From Agrobacterium albertimagni AOL15 (GTDB lineage: Bacteria; Pseudomonadota; Alphaproteobacteria; Rhizobiales; Rhizobiaceae), in the NCBI RefSeq assembly GCF_000300855.1, contig NZ_ALJF01000002.1:1-64000 (forward strand): a DNA stretch of 64,000 bases, read 5' to 3'. The notes under the pieces were generated by a model. The model saw only the letters and a program-made list of their open reading frames with translations, did no database searches and was not told where the DNA came from. This document shows, piece by piece, positions 29,267 to 40,400 of the stretch (positions within the stretch are counted from its first letter, which is position 1; the number at the start of each line of letters is the position of its first letter). A program made the translations under genes and the position numbers.

Positions 29267-29300
29267 GCGGCGCCTTGACAAAGGCGCCGCTTTCTTTTTT
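29267..29300 (+). terminator. Rho-independent terminator of ahcY
   Basis: A 10-bp stem (GCGGCGCCTT and its complement, loop GACA) is followed by TTTCTTTTTT, 31 bp after the ahcY stop. Confidence 0.92.
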
Positions 29301-29433
29301 GGGGCGCGGCCTTCCCGACCCATTCCATCGGCGGTATTGTTTTAGAACTTGATTCGTGGGCTGGACGAGCAGTCCACGGGTACGGATGTCTTGTCGACGA
29401 TGCGGCACATAATGAGACGGAGACAGACCGAGA

Positions 29434-32016
29434 ATGTCGGTAGATCAACGCGCCCCGCTTCCGCGGGATACGGCCATGACGGCCGGTTTTTCGAGCCTCT
29501 GGCGGCCAGTTTCTGAGCAGAAATACGGGAAGCTTCGCAAGCTCACCCATCGTCCCGGCCTGTCCGTGACGAGGCGTTTTCTGTCGTGCGGAAGTGCGCT
29601 CGCAAGTTTGTTCGTTCCGGGCCTTGCCCATGCGCAGGCAAGCAATGCCATGCGCGGTTTCGACAGTGTCGACGTCACCGGATATGCGGTGCTTCTCGGT
29701 TCGGTTTCGGCCGCCCTGATCTTCGCGGCTGTTCTCCTGCGTCAGCGCAACAAACTCGATGTCGAAGTGCGCGAACTGCGCTCCGCCTATTCGGACAGCC
29801 AGCAGAAGATCTCGCGCTATCAGACCCTGATTGCCGACAAGAACCGGCGCACGGTGATCTGGGAGGGACATAACGGCAAGGCCGAACTTCTCGGACAGCT
29901 TCCAGCAGAAACGGGTGCTCCCCAGCAGGATCCGGATTTCCTGGCCTTCGGCCGCTGGCTGAAGCCGCATTCCGCCAGCGAGGTGGAGCGCGCAATCGAG
30001 GGGCTGCGGCTTAACGCCAAGTCTTTCGAACTCGTGGTCGAGACCCAGCGCGGCGAAGTTCTGGAGGTTCAGGGCAATCTCTACGGTGGTCGCGCCTACG
30101 CACATTTTGTGGCGCTGGACAATCTGCGCGCCGAACTCGCAGAACTGAAGATCGAACGCAACCGCCTGCGCAACTCGATCGCCACCTTCGAGTCACTACT
30201 CGATTCGATCGAGCAGCCGGTCTGGCAGCGGGACGGCGATGGGCGTCTCGTCTGGGTCAACCAGGCGTATAGCGATGCCGTCGAATCCACATCGCCGCAA
30301 CAGGCGGTGCAGGAAGGACGCGAGATCCTGGGCACTCTGACGCGCGAAAAGATCAAGGCTTCCGCGACGCCGGAATCACCGTTTCACGATACCGTTTCGA
30401 CCGCGGTTCGTGGAGCACGCACCTTCTTCGACGTCGTCGATGTCCGGGGTCCTGGCGGCTCCTGCGGCATGGCGATGGATGTATCCTCCTCCGAGACGCT
30501 CAGGGAGGAACTTGCGCGGACACTCAAGAGCCACGCCGATACGCTCGACCATCTCGCAACTCCGGTTGCGATCTTCGACGCAGACCGTCGGCTTCAGTTC
30601 TACAATCAGGCTTTCCTCCAGCTCTGGGGCCTCGAGACCAAGTTCCTCGAGAGCCGACCGGATCACGCCGAACTGCTTGATCGGCTGCGCGATGCTCACA
30701 AATTGCCGGAAGAGTTGAGCTGGAAGGCCTGGAAGGACAATTGCCTTTCTGTCTACCGCGCCCTCGAAACCCAGACCGATCTTTGGCACCTGCCCAATGG
30801 CCAGACGCTGCGCGTGATCGCCTCCGCGCACCCACAGGGCGGCGCGACCTGGGTCTTCGAAAACCTGACCGAACAGTTCAATCTGGAAACCCGCTACAAC
30901 ACGCTGGTCCAGGTGCAGGGCGAAACCATCGACCATCTGTCGGAGGGTGTCGCCGTGTTCGGGCCCGATGGCCGCATTCAGCTCTCCAATCCGGCCTTCC
31001 GGGCACTCTGGGGCATCACAGAGACCCAGGCCGCCGTCGGCACGCATATCCGCCTGCTCGAAGCCGCCTGTGCGCCGTCCTATGACAAGCCGGATGGCTG
31101 GAAGGCCTTCGGCAAGATGATCACCAGCTTCGAGGACGAACGTCCGTCCAGCCAGGGGACCCTCGAGCTCTATTCGGGTCTGGTGCTCGACTATGCCGTG
31201 ACGCCATTGCCCAACGCACAGACCATGCTGACCTTCGTCAACATGACGGACAGCGTCCGGGCGGAACGGGCTCTCAAGGAGAAGAACGAAGCGCTGCAAA
31301 AGGCCGACGAGCTGAAGAACGATTTCGTCCAGCACGTCTCCTACGAACTGCGCTCGCCACTCACCAACATCATCGGCTTCACCGATCTTCTGAAGACACC
31401 AACGATCGGTCCGCTCAACGAACGGCAAGCCGAGTATATCGATCACATCTCAACGTCGTCGTCCGTCCTCCTGACCATCGTCAATGACATCCTCGATCTC
31501 GCGACCGTCGATGCGGGAATCATGCAGCTTGACTATTCCGAGATCGATCTGAGCGACCTGCTGGATGATGTCTCGATGCAGATGACGGACCGGTTGCAGG
31601 AAGGCGGCGTGACGCTGGAGATTGCGGCTCCTGCCCTGCTCGGTCACCTGATCGCAGACCGGCAACGGCTGAAGCAGATCCTCATCAAAATCCTGACGAA
31701 CGCCGTCAATTTCGCACCCGAGGGCAGCGTCGTTTCGATGAAATGCTGGCGCGACGGCACTGATTTTTCGTTCTCGGTCACCGACAGTGGCTGCGGCATG
31801 AGCGCCGATCTTGTTTCCTCGGCATTCGATCGTTTCTCGACAAGTGCCAAGGGTGGCAAGCGCAGCGGACCCGGTCTTGGCCTTTCGATCGTCCAGAGCT
31901 TCGTCAATCTCCACAAGGGTGACGTCAAGATCGAGAGCGAGCCTGATCAGGGAACCACGGTTCATTGCCGCATTCCCAATGCCAGCATACCGCAGATGAT
32001 CGCCGCTGCAGAATGA
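29434..32016 (+). CDS. divL: Cell-cycle pseudo-kinase DivL
   Basis: An 860-aa membrane protein. A hydrophobic signal-like segment (about 47-67) and a membrane span (about 80-102) precede a coiled region and several PAS domains (about 180-600). The dimerisation helix has HVSYELRSPL, where Tyr (about residue 637) replaces the phospho-acceptor His. This substitution defines DivL, which in Caulobacter and rhizobia acts as a regulator of CckA and, through it, CtrA. The GHKL domain (ILTNAVNFAP, GPGLGLSIV) is retained. Its stop overlaps the tsaE/amgK start (ATGA). Confidence 0.93.
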   Translation: MSVDQRAPLPRDTAMTAGFSSLWRPVSEQKYGKLRKLTHRPGLSVTRRFLSCGSALASLFVPGLAHAQASNAMRGFDSVDVTGYAVLLGSVSAALIFAAVLLRQRNKLDVEVRELRSAYSDSQQKISRYQTLIADKNRRTVIWEGHNGKAELLGQLPAETGAPQQDPDFLAFGRWLKPHSASEVERAIEGLRLNAKSFELVVETQRGEVLEVQGNLYGGRAYAHFVALDNLRAELAELKIERNRLRNSIATFESLLDSIEQPVWQRDGDGRLVWVNQAYSDAVESTSPQQAVQEGREILGTLTREKIKASATPESPFHDTVSTAVRGARTFFDVVDVRGPGGSCGMAMDVSSSETLREELARTLKSHADTLDHLATPVAIFDADRRLQFYNQAFLQLWGLETKFLESRPDHAELLDRLRDAHKLPEELSWKAWKDNCLSVYRALETQTDLWHLPNGQTLRVIASAHPQGGATWVFENLTEQFNLETRYNTLVQVQGETIDHLSEGVAVFGPDGRIQLSNPAFRALWGITETQAAVGTHIRLLEAACAPSYDKPDGWKAFGKMITSFEDERPSSQGTLELYSGLVLDYAVTPLPNAQTMLTFVNMTDSVRAERALKEKNEALQKADELKNDFVQHVSYELRSPLTNIIGFTDLLKTPTIGPLNERQAEYIDHISTSSSVLLTIVNDILDLATVDAGIMQLDYSEIDLSDLLDDVSMQMTDRLQEGGVTLEIAAPALLGHLIADRQRLKQILIKILTNAVNFAPEGSVVSMKCWRDGTDFSFSVTDSGCGMSADLVSSAFDRFSTSAKGGKRSGPGLGLSIVQSFVNLHKGDVKIESEPDQGTTVHCRIPNASIPQMIAAAE

Positions 32017-33542
32017 ACCCCGAGCCGTCCACGCTTATCGTTCACCTTGCCGACGATGCCGCTACGGCACTGTTCGGCGAGGATCTGTTGCTGGCACTTC
32101 AGATTGGCGATTGCGTCGCACTCGACGGTGATCTCGGGGCCGGAAAATCCACTTTGAGCCGGGCATTCATTCGCGCCCTGGCCGATGATCCCGATCTCGA
32201 AGTGCCGAGCCCGACATTCACGCTCGTTCAGAATTACGACCTCAGCATTCCCGTCGCCCACTTCGACCTTTACCGGCTGTCAGATCCAAGCGAGCTCGAT
32301 GAACTGGGACTGGAAGAGGCCTTGGCCGACGGCATTTGCCTCGTCGAGTGGCCGGGCAAGGCAGGCCGCGCGCTTCCGAAAAACCGGATCGAGATCCAGT
32401 TTCAGTTTGCTTCCAATGGCGGGCGGGACCTCGTTATCCGCGCGCCCGAGACAAAACTGGCGCGGCTTCGCCGCGTCGATGAAATCCGCCGCTTCCTGCA
32501 GACGAGCGGATACGGAGATGCTCATCGACGGCATTTGACGGGCGACGCTTCCAACCGGGCCTATGAGCATGTCTATCCTGCCAACGGCAGTGCAAGCCTT
32601 GTCCTGATGGATGCGCCCAAGCGGCCGAATGGTCCGCCGATCCGGGATGGCAAGCCCTATTCACAGCTCGTCCATCTGGCCGAGGATGTCCGTCCTTTCG
32701 TCGCTATCGGGCAGGCGCTTCGCGAGCGCGGCTTTTCAGCACCCGATATCCTGGCACAGGATCTCGATGCCGGTCTGTTGCTTCTCGAAGATCTCGGTGA
32801 GGACGGCGTACTGGATGCTCAGGGCAAACCGATCGCCGAGCGCTATCGGGCCAGTGCTGCCTGCCTGGCCGCCATTCATGGCACGCCATTCGATCGGGAG
32901 ATCGTCATCCCCGGCGGGTATCGACACGTCATTCCCGACTTTGATCGTGCGGCGATGAAGTTTGAGGTTGAACTCCTTCTCGACTGGCACCTGCCCTGGA
33001 AACGTGACGGGCAGTCGGCAACGGCGAAGGAACGTGCCCGCTATCTCGCCATCTGGGATCAGCTGATCGACGAACTGGCCGATGCTGACGCCTCCATCGT
33101 GATGCGGGACTTTCACTCGCCGAACATCATCTGGCGAGAGGACCGCAAGGGCCATGACAGGGTCGGCCTCATCGATTTTCAGGACGCGATGATTGGTCCC
33201 TCGGCCTATGATCTCGTCTCGCTGGTCCAGGATGCGCGGGTCACCATCGAGCGGCCGCTGATGGATCAGCTGATGGCCGACTATCTGACTGCGCGCGCCA
33301 AGAAACCGGGTTTCAACGAGGCCGCCTTCCTGAAAAGCTGGGCGATCATGTCGGCACAGCGCGCCTGCAAGCTGAACGGGCTCTGGGTGCGGCTGAAGGA
33401 ACGCGACGGCAAGCCGGGCTATATGCGCCACCTGCCACGCACCCTCTGGCACTTGAGCGTCGCTTTCGATCATCCTGTCCTCGCCCCCTTGCGGAACTGG
33501 TGCATAGAGGCTGGAATCGAGCTTCCCGAATCACCGGCATAG
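32013..33542 (+). CDS. TsaE-AmgK fusion: tRNA t6A synthesis ATPase plus sugar kinase
   Basis: A 509-aa fusion. Residues 1-150 are TsaE (P-loop GDLGAGKST near 39-47, then SPTFTLVQNY and HFDLYRL), needed for N6-threonylcarbamoyladenosine at tRNA position 37. Residues 165-509 are an aminoglycoside-phosphotransferase-type kinase (VMRDFHSPNIIW catalytic loop and LIDFQDAMIGP metal motif). Because the next gene is a MurU-like nucleotidyltransferase, the kinase half is most likely AmgK, which phosphorylates MurNAc/GlcNAc at C1 in cell-wall recycling. ATG at 32013 overlaps the divL stop. The fusion is known in Hyphomicrobiales. Confidence 0.9.
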   Translation: MNPEPSTLIVHLADDAATALFGEDLLLALQIGDCVALDGDLGAGKSTLSRAFIRALADDPDLEVPSPTFTLVQNYDLSIPVAHFDLYRLSDPSELDELGLEEALADGICLVEWPGKAGRALPKNRIEIQFQFASNGGRDLVIRAPETKLARLRRVDEIRRFLQTSGYGDAHRRHLTGDASNRAYEHVYPANGSASLVLMDAPKRPNGPPIRDGKPYSQLVHLAEDVRPFVAIGQALRERGFSAPDILAQDLDAGLLLLEDLGEDGVLDAQGKPIAERYRASAACLAAIHGTPFDREIVIPGGYRHVIPDFDRAAMKFEVELLLDWHLPWKRDGQSATAKERARYLAIWDQLIDELADADASIVMRDFHSPNIIWREDRKGHDRVGLIDFQDAMIGPSAYDLVSLVQDARVTIERPLMDQLMADYLTARAKKPGFNEAAFLKSWAIMSAQRACKLNGLWVRLKERDGKPGYMRHLPRTLWHLSVAFDHPVLAPLRNWCIEAGIELPESPA

Positions 33543-33547
33543 GCAAA

Positions 33548-34282
33548 ATGATCATCAAGCAAGCCATGGTGCTCGCGGCCGGCCTCGGCACGCGAATGCG
33601 CCCGATTACCGAGACGATGCCGAAACCACTGGTTCAGATCGGCGGTAAGTCGATGATCGACTATGTGCTCGACGCACTGGTGGGGGCTGGTATCGAGACG
33701 GTAGTGGTCAACGTGCATCACCATGCCGATCAGATGGAAACCCATCTCGCCAGGGAGACACGGGCGGAGATCCGGATCTCCGACGAACGGGAGCGGTTGA
33801 TGGATTCTGGCGGTGGTCTCGCAAGGGGTCTCAAGCTGCTCGACCAAGACCAGCCGGCACTCGTCATGAATGCCGATCTGTTCTGGGTCGGCGAGCGCGA
33901 CGATGAGCCGAGCAATCTTGTTCGCCTGGCGCAGCAGTTCGGTCCCTCCCAGATGGACATTGCGATGCTCTGCGTCGAGCAGGAACGGACCACGGGCCAT
34001 AACGGCAAGAACGATTTCTCGATGGCGGATGACGGAAGGCTCACCCGTTACGTCGCGGGGGCGCCGAACCCGGTCGTCTATGCCGGGGCCTTAGCGCTGA
34101 TGCCGCATCTCTTAGACGACGCGCCGGATGGCCCCTTCAACCTCAACATCTATTTTGATCGTGCGATTGCCGCCGGTCGGCTGTTCGGGACCCGACTTGA
34201 AGGACATTGGCTGACCGTCGGTACGCCCGATGCCATCCAGCCTGCCGAAGCGGTCGTCGCCCGATATGGCGGGAGCTCTTGA
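33548..34282 (+). CDS. murU: MurNAc-1-P uridylyltransferase MurU-like nucleotidyltransferase
   Basis: A 244-aa sugar-phosphate nucleotidyltransferase. The signature AAGLGTRMRPITETMPKPLV gives the nucleotide loop and catalytic lysine. The Asp in MNADLFWVG coordinates metal. Length and context (5 bp after an AmgK domain) match MurU, which makes UDP-MurNAc from MurNAc-1-P and bypasses de novo, fosfomycin-sensitive synthesis. ATG at 33548 was chosen; the frame begins 48 bases earlier inside the previous gene. Confidence 0.88.
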   Translation: MIIKQAMVLAAGLGTRMRPITETMPKPLVQIGGKSMIDYVLDALVGAGIETVVVNVHHHADQMETHLARETRAEIRISDERERLMDSGGGLARGLKLLDQDQPALVMNADLFWVGERDDEPSNLVRLAQQFGPSQMDIAMLCVEQERTTGHNGKNDFSMADDGRLTRYVAGAPNPVVYAGALALMPHLLDDAPDGPFNLNIYFDRAIAAGRLFGTRLEGHWLTVGTPDAIQPAEAVVARYGGSS

Positions 34283-34283
34283 T

Positions 34284-37200
34284 ATGGTGAGCAAAGCGCC
34301 GCGTCTGCTAACAATCCCTCCAGGCCGGCCCTTTCTCAGGACGCTCGCTGAATCGCTGCTCGACGGTCGACTGACCGAGAGTTTCCGCCACGATCCGGCC
34401 GATCCGCTATCGCTCGCCGGCGTGACGCTTCTCGTCCCGACCCGCCGCGCAGCCCGCGTTTTGCGATCCGAATTCGTCGATCTGCTCGGCGGGCGAGCAG
34501 CGATACTCCCGGATATTCGCACGCTCGGCGAAACGGATGACGACAGTGGCTTCTTCGATCTCGATGCGCCGCAGTTGATGGATCTGGCGCCACCGGTCAG
34601 CGGCACGGTGATGCTTCTGGAACTCGCCCGGCTGATCCTGGCCTGGCGCAACCAGCTGCCGGAGATCGTGAGGTCGATCCATTCGGACACGCCGCTGGTC
34701 GCGCCCGCGAGCCCCGCCGACGCCGTCTGGCTCGCCCGGGCGCTGATCGAGCTGATCGAAGCAGCGGAGACGGAAGGTTGCGACTGGACGGAATTGGAGA
34801 ACCTTCAATCGGCCGATTTCGGCTCCTGGTGGCAGTTGACGCTGGAGTTTCTGAAAATTGCGACCCTGTTCTGGCCTGCACGGCTGCAGGAGTTGGTGCG
34901 GTCATCTCCGGCACGCCACCGCGACGCCGTGCTCCGGGCCGAGGCTGAGCGCTTCCGCAGGCAGGGTGCTGAGGGTCCTGTCATCGTCGCCGGTTCGACC
35001 GGCTCGATCCCGGCAGCGGCCGAGCTCATCGCGGCCATCGCAGAACTCGACCAGGGTGTCGTCGTGCTGCCGGGGCTGGATCTGGACATGCCGGACGAAG
35101 ACTGGGCGAAGCTTAACGATCGCGAGATTTCGGTGATGCGTCCAAGCCCGGCGGTCCGGGGCCATCCCCAATACGGGCTCGCCCATCTGCTGCGCCATAT
35201 GAAGCTGGAGCGTGCAGATGCAAAGGTTCTCGAGGCAGCCGACCCGGCACTTGCCGATCGGGCCGAATTTCTGTCGCGCGCCATGGCGCCCGCCGAGGCG
35301 ACCGACACCTGGAAAGCCTGGCGGCAGGAGATCGCCGATGATCGTGTTCTGGCTGCTTTTCGCGATGTGTCGCTGATCGAGACGGCGAATGAGCGCGAGG
35401 AAGCAACGGCCATCGCGATTGCGCTGCGACTGGGGCTTGAAGAGGCTTCCGACAACCCGGAAAGCCGTGTCGCGCTGATCACGCCTGATCGCGCGCTCGC
35501 GCGGCGTGTCATGTCCGAATTGGCGCGGTTCGGGATCGAGGCGGATGATTCGGCGGGTACGCCGATGACCGGGACCCAGGCTGCCATGCTGACCCAGGTG
35601 GTGGCGGAGGCTTGCCTGCGTCCGGGTGACCCCGTGGCCATCGTCTCGGTAATCAAACACCCGCTGGCGCGCTTCGGCTTCACGGCCGAAGACATGCGCA
35701 AGGCTGCCGATGCTCTGGAACGGATCGCCCTGCGTGGCGGCTTGAAAACCATCGATCTTGCGGAACTGGACGTTCTGTTCGCCGAGGGAGTGGACGCGCA
35801 TCTGGCAGACCGACACCAGCCGCAGTGGCGGATCTCGATCAGCCCCGAGGAAATCGAGCTTGCGCGTGAACTGGCACACAGGGTTACGCGGGCAGTCGAG
35901 CCGCTCGTCTCCTCGCTCGTCCGTTCCCGCGATGGACGCGCGCTGTCACAGACGCTGACGCTCAGCGACTGGGCAGAGCGCACGGGCCGCGTGCTCGAAG
36001 CCGTCACGGTCGATGAACGGGGCGATCTCGCGGGCCTCTGGGGCAATGCTGCGGGCGAGGCTCTGGCGCGGCTTCTTGCCGAAGTTCTGGAAACAGACGG
36101 GCAGATCGAGGCCGATGGAGCGCAATGGGTGGATATCCTAACGGCGCTGATGGCCGGGCAGGCTGTGAAACCGCGGGCCATGCGGCATCCACGCGTCTTC
36201 ATCTTCGGAACGCTGGAAGCACGTCTGCAGAATGTCGACATGATGGTGATCGGGGGCATGAACGAGGGGAGTTGGCCTGGCCAGACCAAGAACAATCCCT
36301 TCCTCTCACGTGTCATGAAGACGGAAGTCGGGCTTGAGCCGCCGGAACGGCAGATCGGCCAGGTTGCCCATGACTTCCAGATGGCCTGCGGCACGCGAAA
36401 GCTTATCTTCTCGCGCTCGCTGCGTCAGGGGTCTGCGCCCACGGTAGCCTCGCGCTGGATCCAGCGCCTGACAGCGCTCGGCGGGCCCATGCTGGAAGAC
36501 GAGATGCGAAAGCGCGGTCAGATCTACCGGCGCTATGCCGACCTGATCGACCAAGGCGAAAGCCAGGCTCCCGCCCAGCGCCCCGCGCCACGGCCGCGCG
36601 CAGAGCTACAACCGCGGGCCTTCAGCTTTTCCGAGGTCGGGCGCTTCCGGCGTGATCCCTATTCGATCTATGCGCGGCGTATCCTGCGTCTCGATCCGGT
36701 CGATCCCTTCAACCAGGATCCGGGGGCTGCCGAACGCGGGACGCTCTATCACCGGATCGTCGAGCGCTTCATCCGCGAGGACCATGATCCGGCCCGGCTG
36801 GACGCGCTCGATATCCTGCACCGGATCACCGACGAGGCGTTTCTGGAGGAAGCCCTGCCGCTGCATATCGACATCGTCTGGCGCCAACGCTTCTACAGTG
36901 TCGCCTCGGCATTTCTCGATTGGGAGCGGCAGCGGAGACCGGAGATCAAGCGGTCGCTGACCGAACTGCGTGGCAAGGTCCTGCTGCGCCCTGTTGATAT
37001 CACCATCAGCGGGATTGCCGACCGTATTGATATCCGGGGCGGCGGCTTTGCCGATATCATCGATTACAAGACCGGCCTCAACCCGAGTGCAAATCAGGCT
37101 CGCAGCCTGCTCGACCCGCAGCTGGCACTTGAAGCAGCGGCCCTCTTCGAAGGGGCCTTCAAGTCTGCGGGAGAGGTCAAGCCGCTTAACCTTGTCTATG

Positions 37201-37472
37201 TCCGTCTGCGGCCCGGCGACCGGTTCTCGGCAGACCAGGTGAACAACGAGATGGCAACACGGGGCGACAGCAAGAAGTCTGCGCTTGAGCTTGCGACGCA
37301 ATCGGTCGACGAGCTCGGTCGCTTCGTTCAGGCGCTGCAGAGTGGCGAGCGCGGTTACGTGTCCCGCCTCATCCCGGCTGAACAGAACGCCTATGGCGGC
37401 GAATACGACCATCTGGCGCGCGTTGCGGAGTGGTCGACGGCGGAAGCCGAGGAAGGAGCCGGCGATGAGTGA
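34284..37472 (+). CDS. addB: Double-strand break repair protein AddB
   Basis: A 1062-aa alphaproteobacterial AddB. The N-terminal part is an inactivated helicase-like domain (LVPTRRAARVLRSEF). The C-terminal PD-(D/E)XK nuclease region shows GIADRIDIRGGGFADIIDYKTG with the D and K residues of the active site. With AddA it forms the helicase-nuclease that resects DNA ends for RecA. The ATG at 34284 has GGGAG eight bases upstream and starts two bases after the murU stop. Overlaps addA by 8 bp. Confidence 0.95.
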   Translation: MVSKAPRLLTIPPGRPFLRTLAESLLDGRLTESFRHDPADPLSLAGVTLLVPTRRAARVLRSEFVDLLGGRAAILPDIRTLGETDDDSGFFDLDAPQLMDLAPPVSGTVMLLELARLILAWRNQLPEIVRSIHSDTPLVAPASPADAVWLARALIELIEAAETEGCDWTELENLQSADFGSWWQLTLEFLKIATLFWPARLQELVRSSPARHRDAVLRAEAERFRRQGAEGPVIVAGSTGSIPAAAELIAAIAELDQGVVVLPGLDLDMPDEDWAKLNDREISVMRPSPAVRGHPQYGLAHLLRHMKLERADAKVLEAADPALADRAEFLSRAMAPAEATDTWKAWRQEIADDRVLAAFRDVSLIETANEREEATAIAIALRLGLEEASDNPESRVALITPDRALARRVMSELARFGIEADDSAGTPMTGTQAAMLTQVVAEACLRPGDPVAIVSVIKHPLARFGFTAEDMRKAADALERIALRGGLKTIDLAELDVLFAEGVDAHLADRHQPQWRISISPEEIELARELAHRVTRAVEPLVSSLVRSRDGRALSQTLTLSDWAERTGRVLEAVTVDERGDLAGLWGNAAGEALARLLAEVLETDGQIEADGAQWVDILTALMAGQAVKPRAMRHPRVFIFGTLEARLQNVDMMVIGGMNEGSWPGQTKNNPFLSRVMKTEVGLEPPERQIGQVAHDFQMACGTRKLIFSRSLRQGSAPTVASRWIQRLTALGGPMLEDEMRKRGQIYRRYADLIDQGESQAPAQRPAPRPRAELQPRAFSFSEVGRFRRDPYSIYARRILRLDPVDPFNQDPGAAERGTLYHRIVERFIREDHDPARLDALDILHRITDEAFLEEALPLHIDIVWRQRFYSVASAFLDWERQRRPEIKRSLTELRGKVLLRPVDITISGIADRIDIRGGGFADIIDYKTGLNPSANQARSLLDPQLALEAAALFEGAFKSAGEVKPLNLVYVRLRPGDRFSADQVNNEMATRGDSKKSALELATQSVDELGRFVQALQSGERGYVSRLIPAEQNAYGGEYDHLARVAEWSTAEAEEGAGDE

Positions 37473-40400
37473 TCAGCGCTTCGCCCTGGACGAGCTACCG
37501 ACCGGCAGCGATCCCGCCGCCTGGCTCGGCTGGACGACGCTTGCCCAGTCGCGCGCATCCCATCCCGGCCAGTCGGCCTGGGTGTCGGCCAATGCCGGCT
37601 CCGGCAAGACGCATGTACTGACGCAGCGGGTGATCCGGCTGCTGCTGGCAGGCGCCCGCCCTTCGTCCATCCTCTGCCTCACCTATACCAAGGCCGCGGC
37701 ATCCGAAATGTCGAACCGCGTTTTCGAACGGCTGGCGGAATGGGCGACGCTGGATGATCGGGAACTGGCCAAGCGGATTGCGGCGATCGAGCAGAAGGAG
37801 CCGGACCGCGCGACGCTTGCGGCCGCACGGCGACTGTTCGCCAAGGCACTGGAAACGCCGGGTGGTCTGAAGATCCAGACGATACACGCCTTTTGCGAAG
37901 CGTTGCTGCACCAGTTTCCGCTCGAAGCGAACGTCGCCGGGCATTTCAACGTGCTCGACGATCGCGCGGCTGTGACCGTTCTCGCCGAAGCACGCCGATC
38001 GCTGCTGACGGCCACGTCGACGGAGAATGATGCGGCACTTGCCGAAGCCTTCTCGCAGGTCTTGAGCATCGCCGATGAAAGCGGGCTCGAAGCGTTGATC
38101 GCCGATACCGTCGCCAATCGCCATGCGATCCGTGATTTCCGACAACGGGCGGAACGGACGGGTGGCCTTGATGCGACCCTGCGGAAGGGTCTTGGCATCG
38201 GCCCGCTCGAAAGTGAGGTCAGTCGCGCCGAGGAATACTGGCCGCTTGCCGGCCTGTCGGGGGGCAATTTCAGCCGCTACATCCAGCTTGCGCTTGAAAA
38301 GGGCGGCGAGAAAGTGCGGGCCGTCGCGGAAGTCCTGGAACGGGCACTGGTGGTGTCTGATCCCCTGGAGCGGGCGAAGCTTCTGGACCTGGCTTTTCTG
38401 ACGGCGCAGGAAGCGCCGAAGGCCGACAGCTCGCTGATTGCAGTCGCCATGACCAAGGTGGCGCCTGATCTCAAGGATGCCGTGATTGCGGCCCGCGACC
38501 ATGTGATAGCCACGCGGGATCGGCTGCGCATCTTCCGCATGTATGAGGCGACGCGGTCCGCGCTGACGCTGGCCGTGCGTCTCGACACCGACTACGAGGA
38601 ACTGAAAAAGCGGCGCTCGCAGCTCGATTTCGAGGATCTGATCGTGCGCACCGCCCGGCTTCTGACGCGCGGCGATGTCGGCGCATGGGTGCATTACAAG
38701 CTGGACCAGGGCATCGACCATATCCTCGTCGATGAAGCGCAGGACACGAGCCCGGTGCAATGGGACGTCATCCGGTCGCTGCGCGAGGACTTTTTTACCG
38801 GGCTGAGTGCCCGGCCGGGGATCCGCACCTTCTTTGCCGTGGGGGACGAGAAGCAGTCGATCTATTCCTTCCAGGGCGCACGCCCCGAGCAGTTCTCGCA
38901 GGAAGCGCGCCAGACCGAACGCGCGGTCACGGAAAGCGGGCAGAGTTTCAACACGGTGCGCCTGCCGTTGTCCTTCCGCTCGACGCAATCTGTTCTTGCG
39001 GCGGTCGACCAGGTCTTCAGCCTGGCGGAAAACAGCCGGGGCCTCAGTGCCGGCGGGGACCCCGTCATCCACCAGTCGAGCCGCATCGGACATCCCGGCA
39101 CAGTCGACGTCTGGGACATGATTGCGGCGGAGAAGCAGGAGAAGGACGAGGACTGGACCGCCCCCTTCGACGCGACGCCGGAAAGCGCACCTTCGGCAAT
39201 CCTCGCACGACGCGTGGCGCATCAGATCAGCCAGATCGTCGGACGCGAGACGATCGTCGAGAAGGGCAACAAGCGGCTGATCCGCCCGGGCGACATCCTC
39301 GTGCTCGTTCGCAAACGCGACGGTTTCGTCAATGCGCTGACCCGGGCGCTGAAACGCCCCTACAACATTCCGGTCGCCGGTGCCGACCGCCTGAAGCTGA
39401 CCAGCCATATTTCCGTGCAGGACATGCTGGCGCTTGGGCGTTTCCTGCTGCTGCCGGGTGACGATCTCTCGCTTGCTTCGCTCCTCAAGAGCCCGCTCTT
39501 CAACCATAGCGAAGACGATCTAATGGCGCTCGCCGCCGAACGCCCAGAAGCGCAGAACCTCTGGGCGAGACTGGCTGAGCAGGCTGAGACGGATGGCGCG
39601 TGGAAGAAGACATACGAGCGGCTCAATCTGTTTCTCGAACAGGCGGGGGAATTCTCGGTCCATGATTTCTACGCCCGGGTTCTCAGCGTCCATGGAGGCC
39701 GGCGGGCCTATCTCGGGCGCCTCGGCTCGGAGGTCAGCGACATCCTCGACGAGTTCCTGACCTTTGCGCTCGCTTTCGAGACCAGCGGCCTGCCCGGGCT
39801 GCAGTCCTTCGTTTCGACGCTCGAGATGGAAGCGCCGGAGGTCAAGCGCGAGCAGGACAAGGAACGCAACGAAGTCCGGATCATGACTGTTCATGCCTCG
39901 AAGGGACTTGAGGCGCCGATCGTGTTCCTGATCGATGGCGGCTCGAAGCCCTTCAATTCGAACCATGTCTCAAAGCTGCGGATCATCGGGAGGGCTGAAG
40001 GCATGCCCTTCCCGATCTGGGTCCCGTCGAAATCCCTCGGCAATTCTGTCGCCGCTGCCGATATGGATCAGCGCAAGGACCAGGCCGAGGAGGAATATCG
40101 CCGGCTGCTCTATGTCGCGATGACGCGCGCTGCCGACCGTCTGATCGTTGGCGGCTATCGCGGCGTGCAGGACACGGGCGAGATCTGGCACAAGATGATC
40201 GCGCGGGCGCTGAGCGCCGACGAAACGCGCTGCAAACAGGTCGAGTTCACCGGGCCGGATGGCAGCTGGGCCGGATTGCGCTGGTCTCTCGGCGAGGCAG
40301 AGCATGATCTCCCCGTCACGGAAGAGCGCGCTGAGGCTGAGGAGGGCCATAGCCTGCCCTCGACGCTCTGGAACCCGTTGCCGCCCCCGGTCAGCCTGCC

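Noticed and set aside
37495-39507. A 670-codon minus-strand frame opposite addA
   Set aside because: Shadow of addA, with Arg- and Gln-rich composition and no conserved features.
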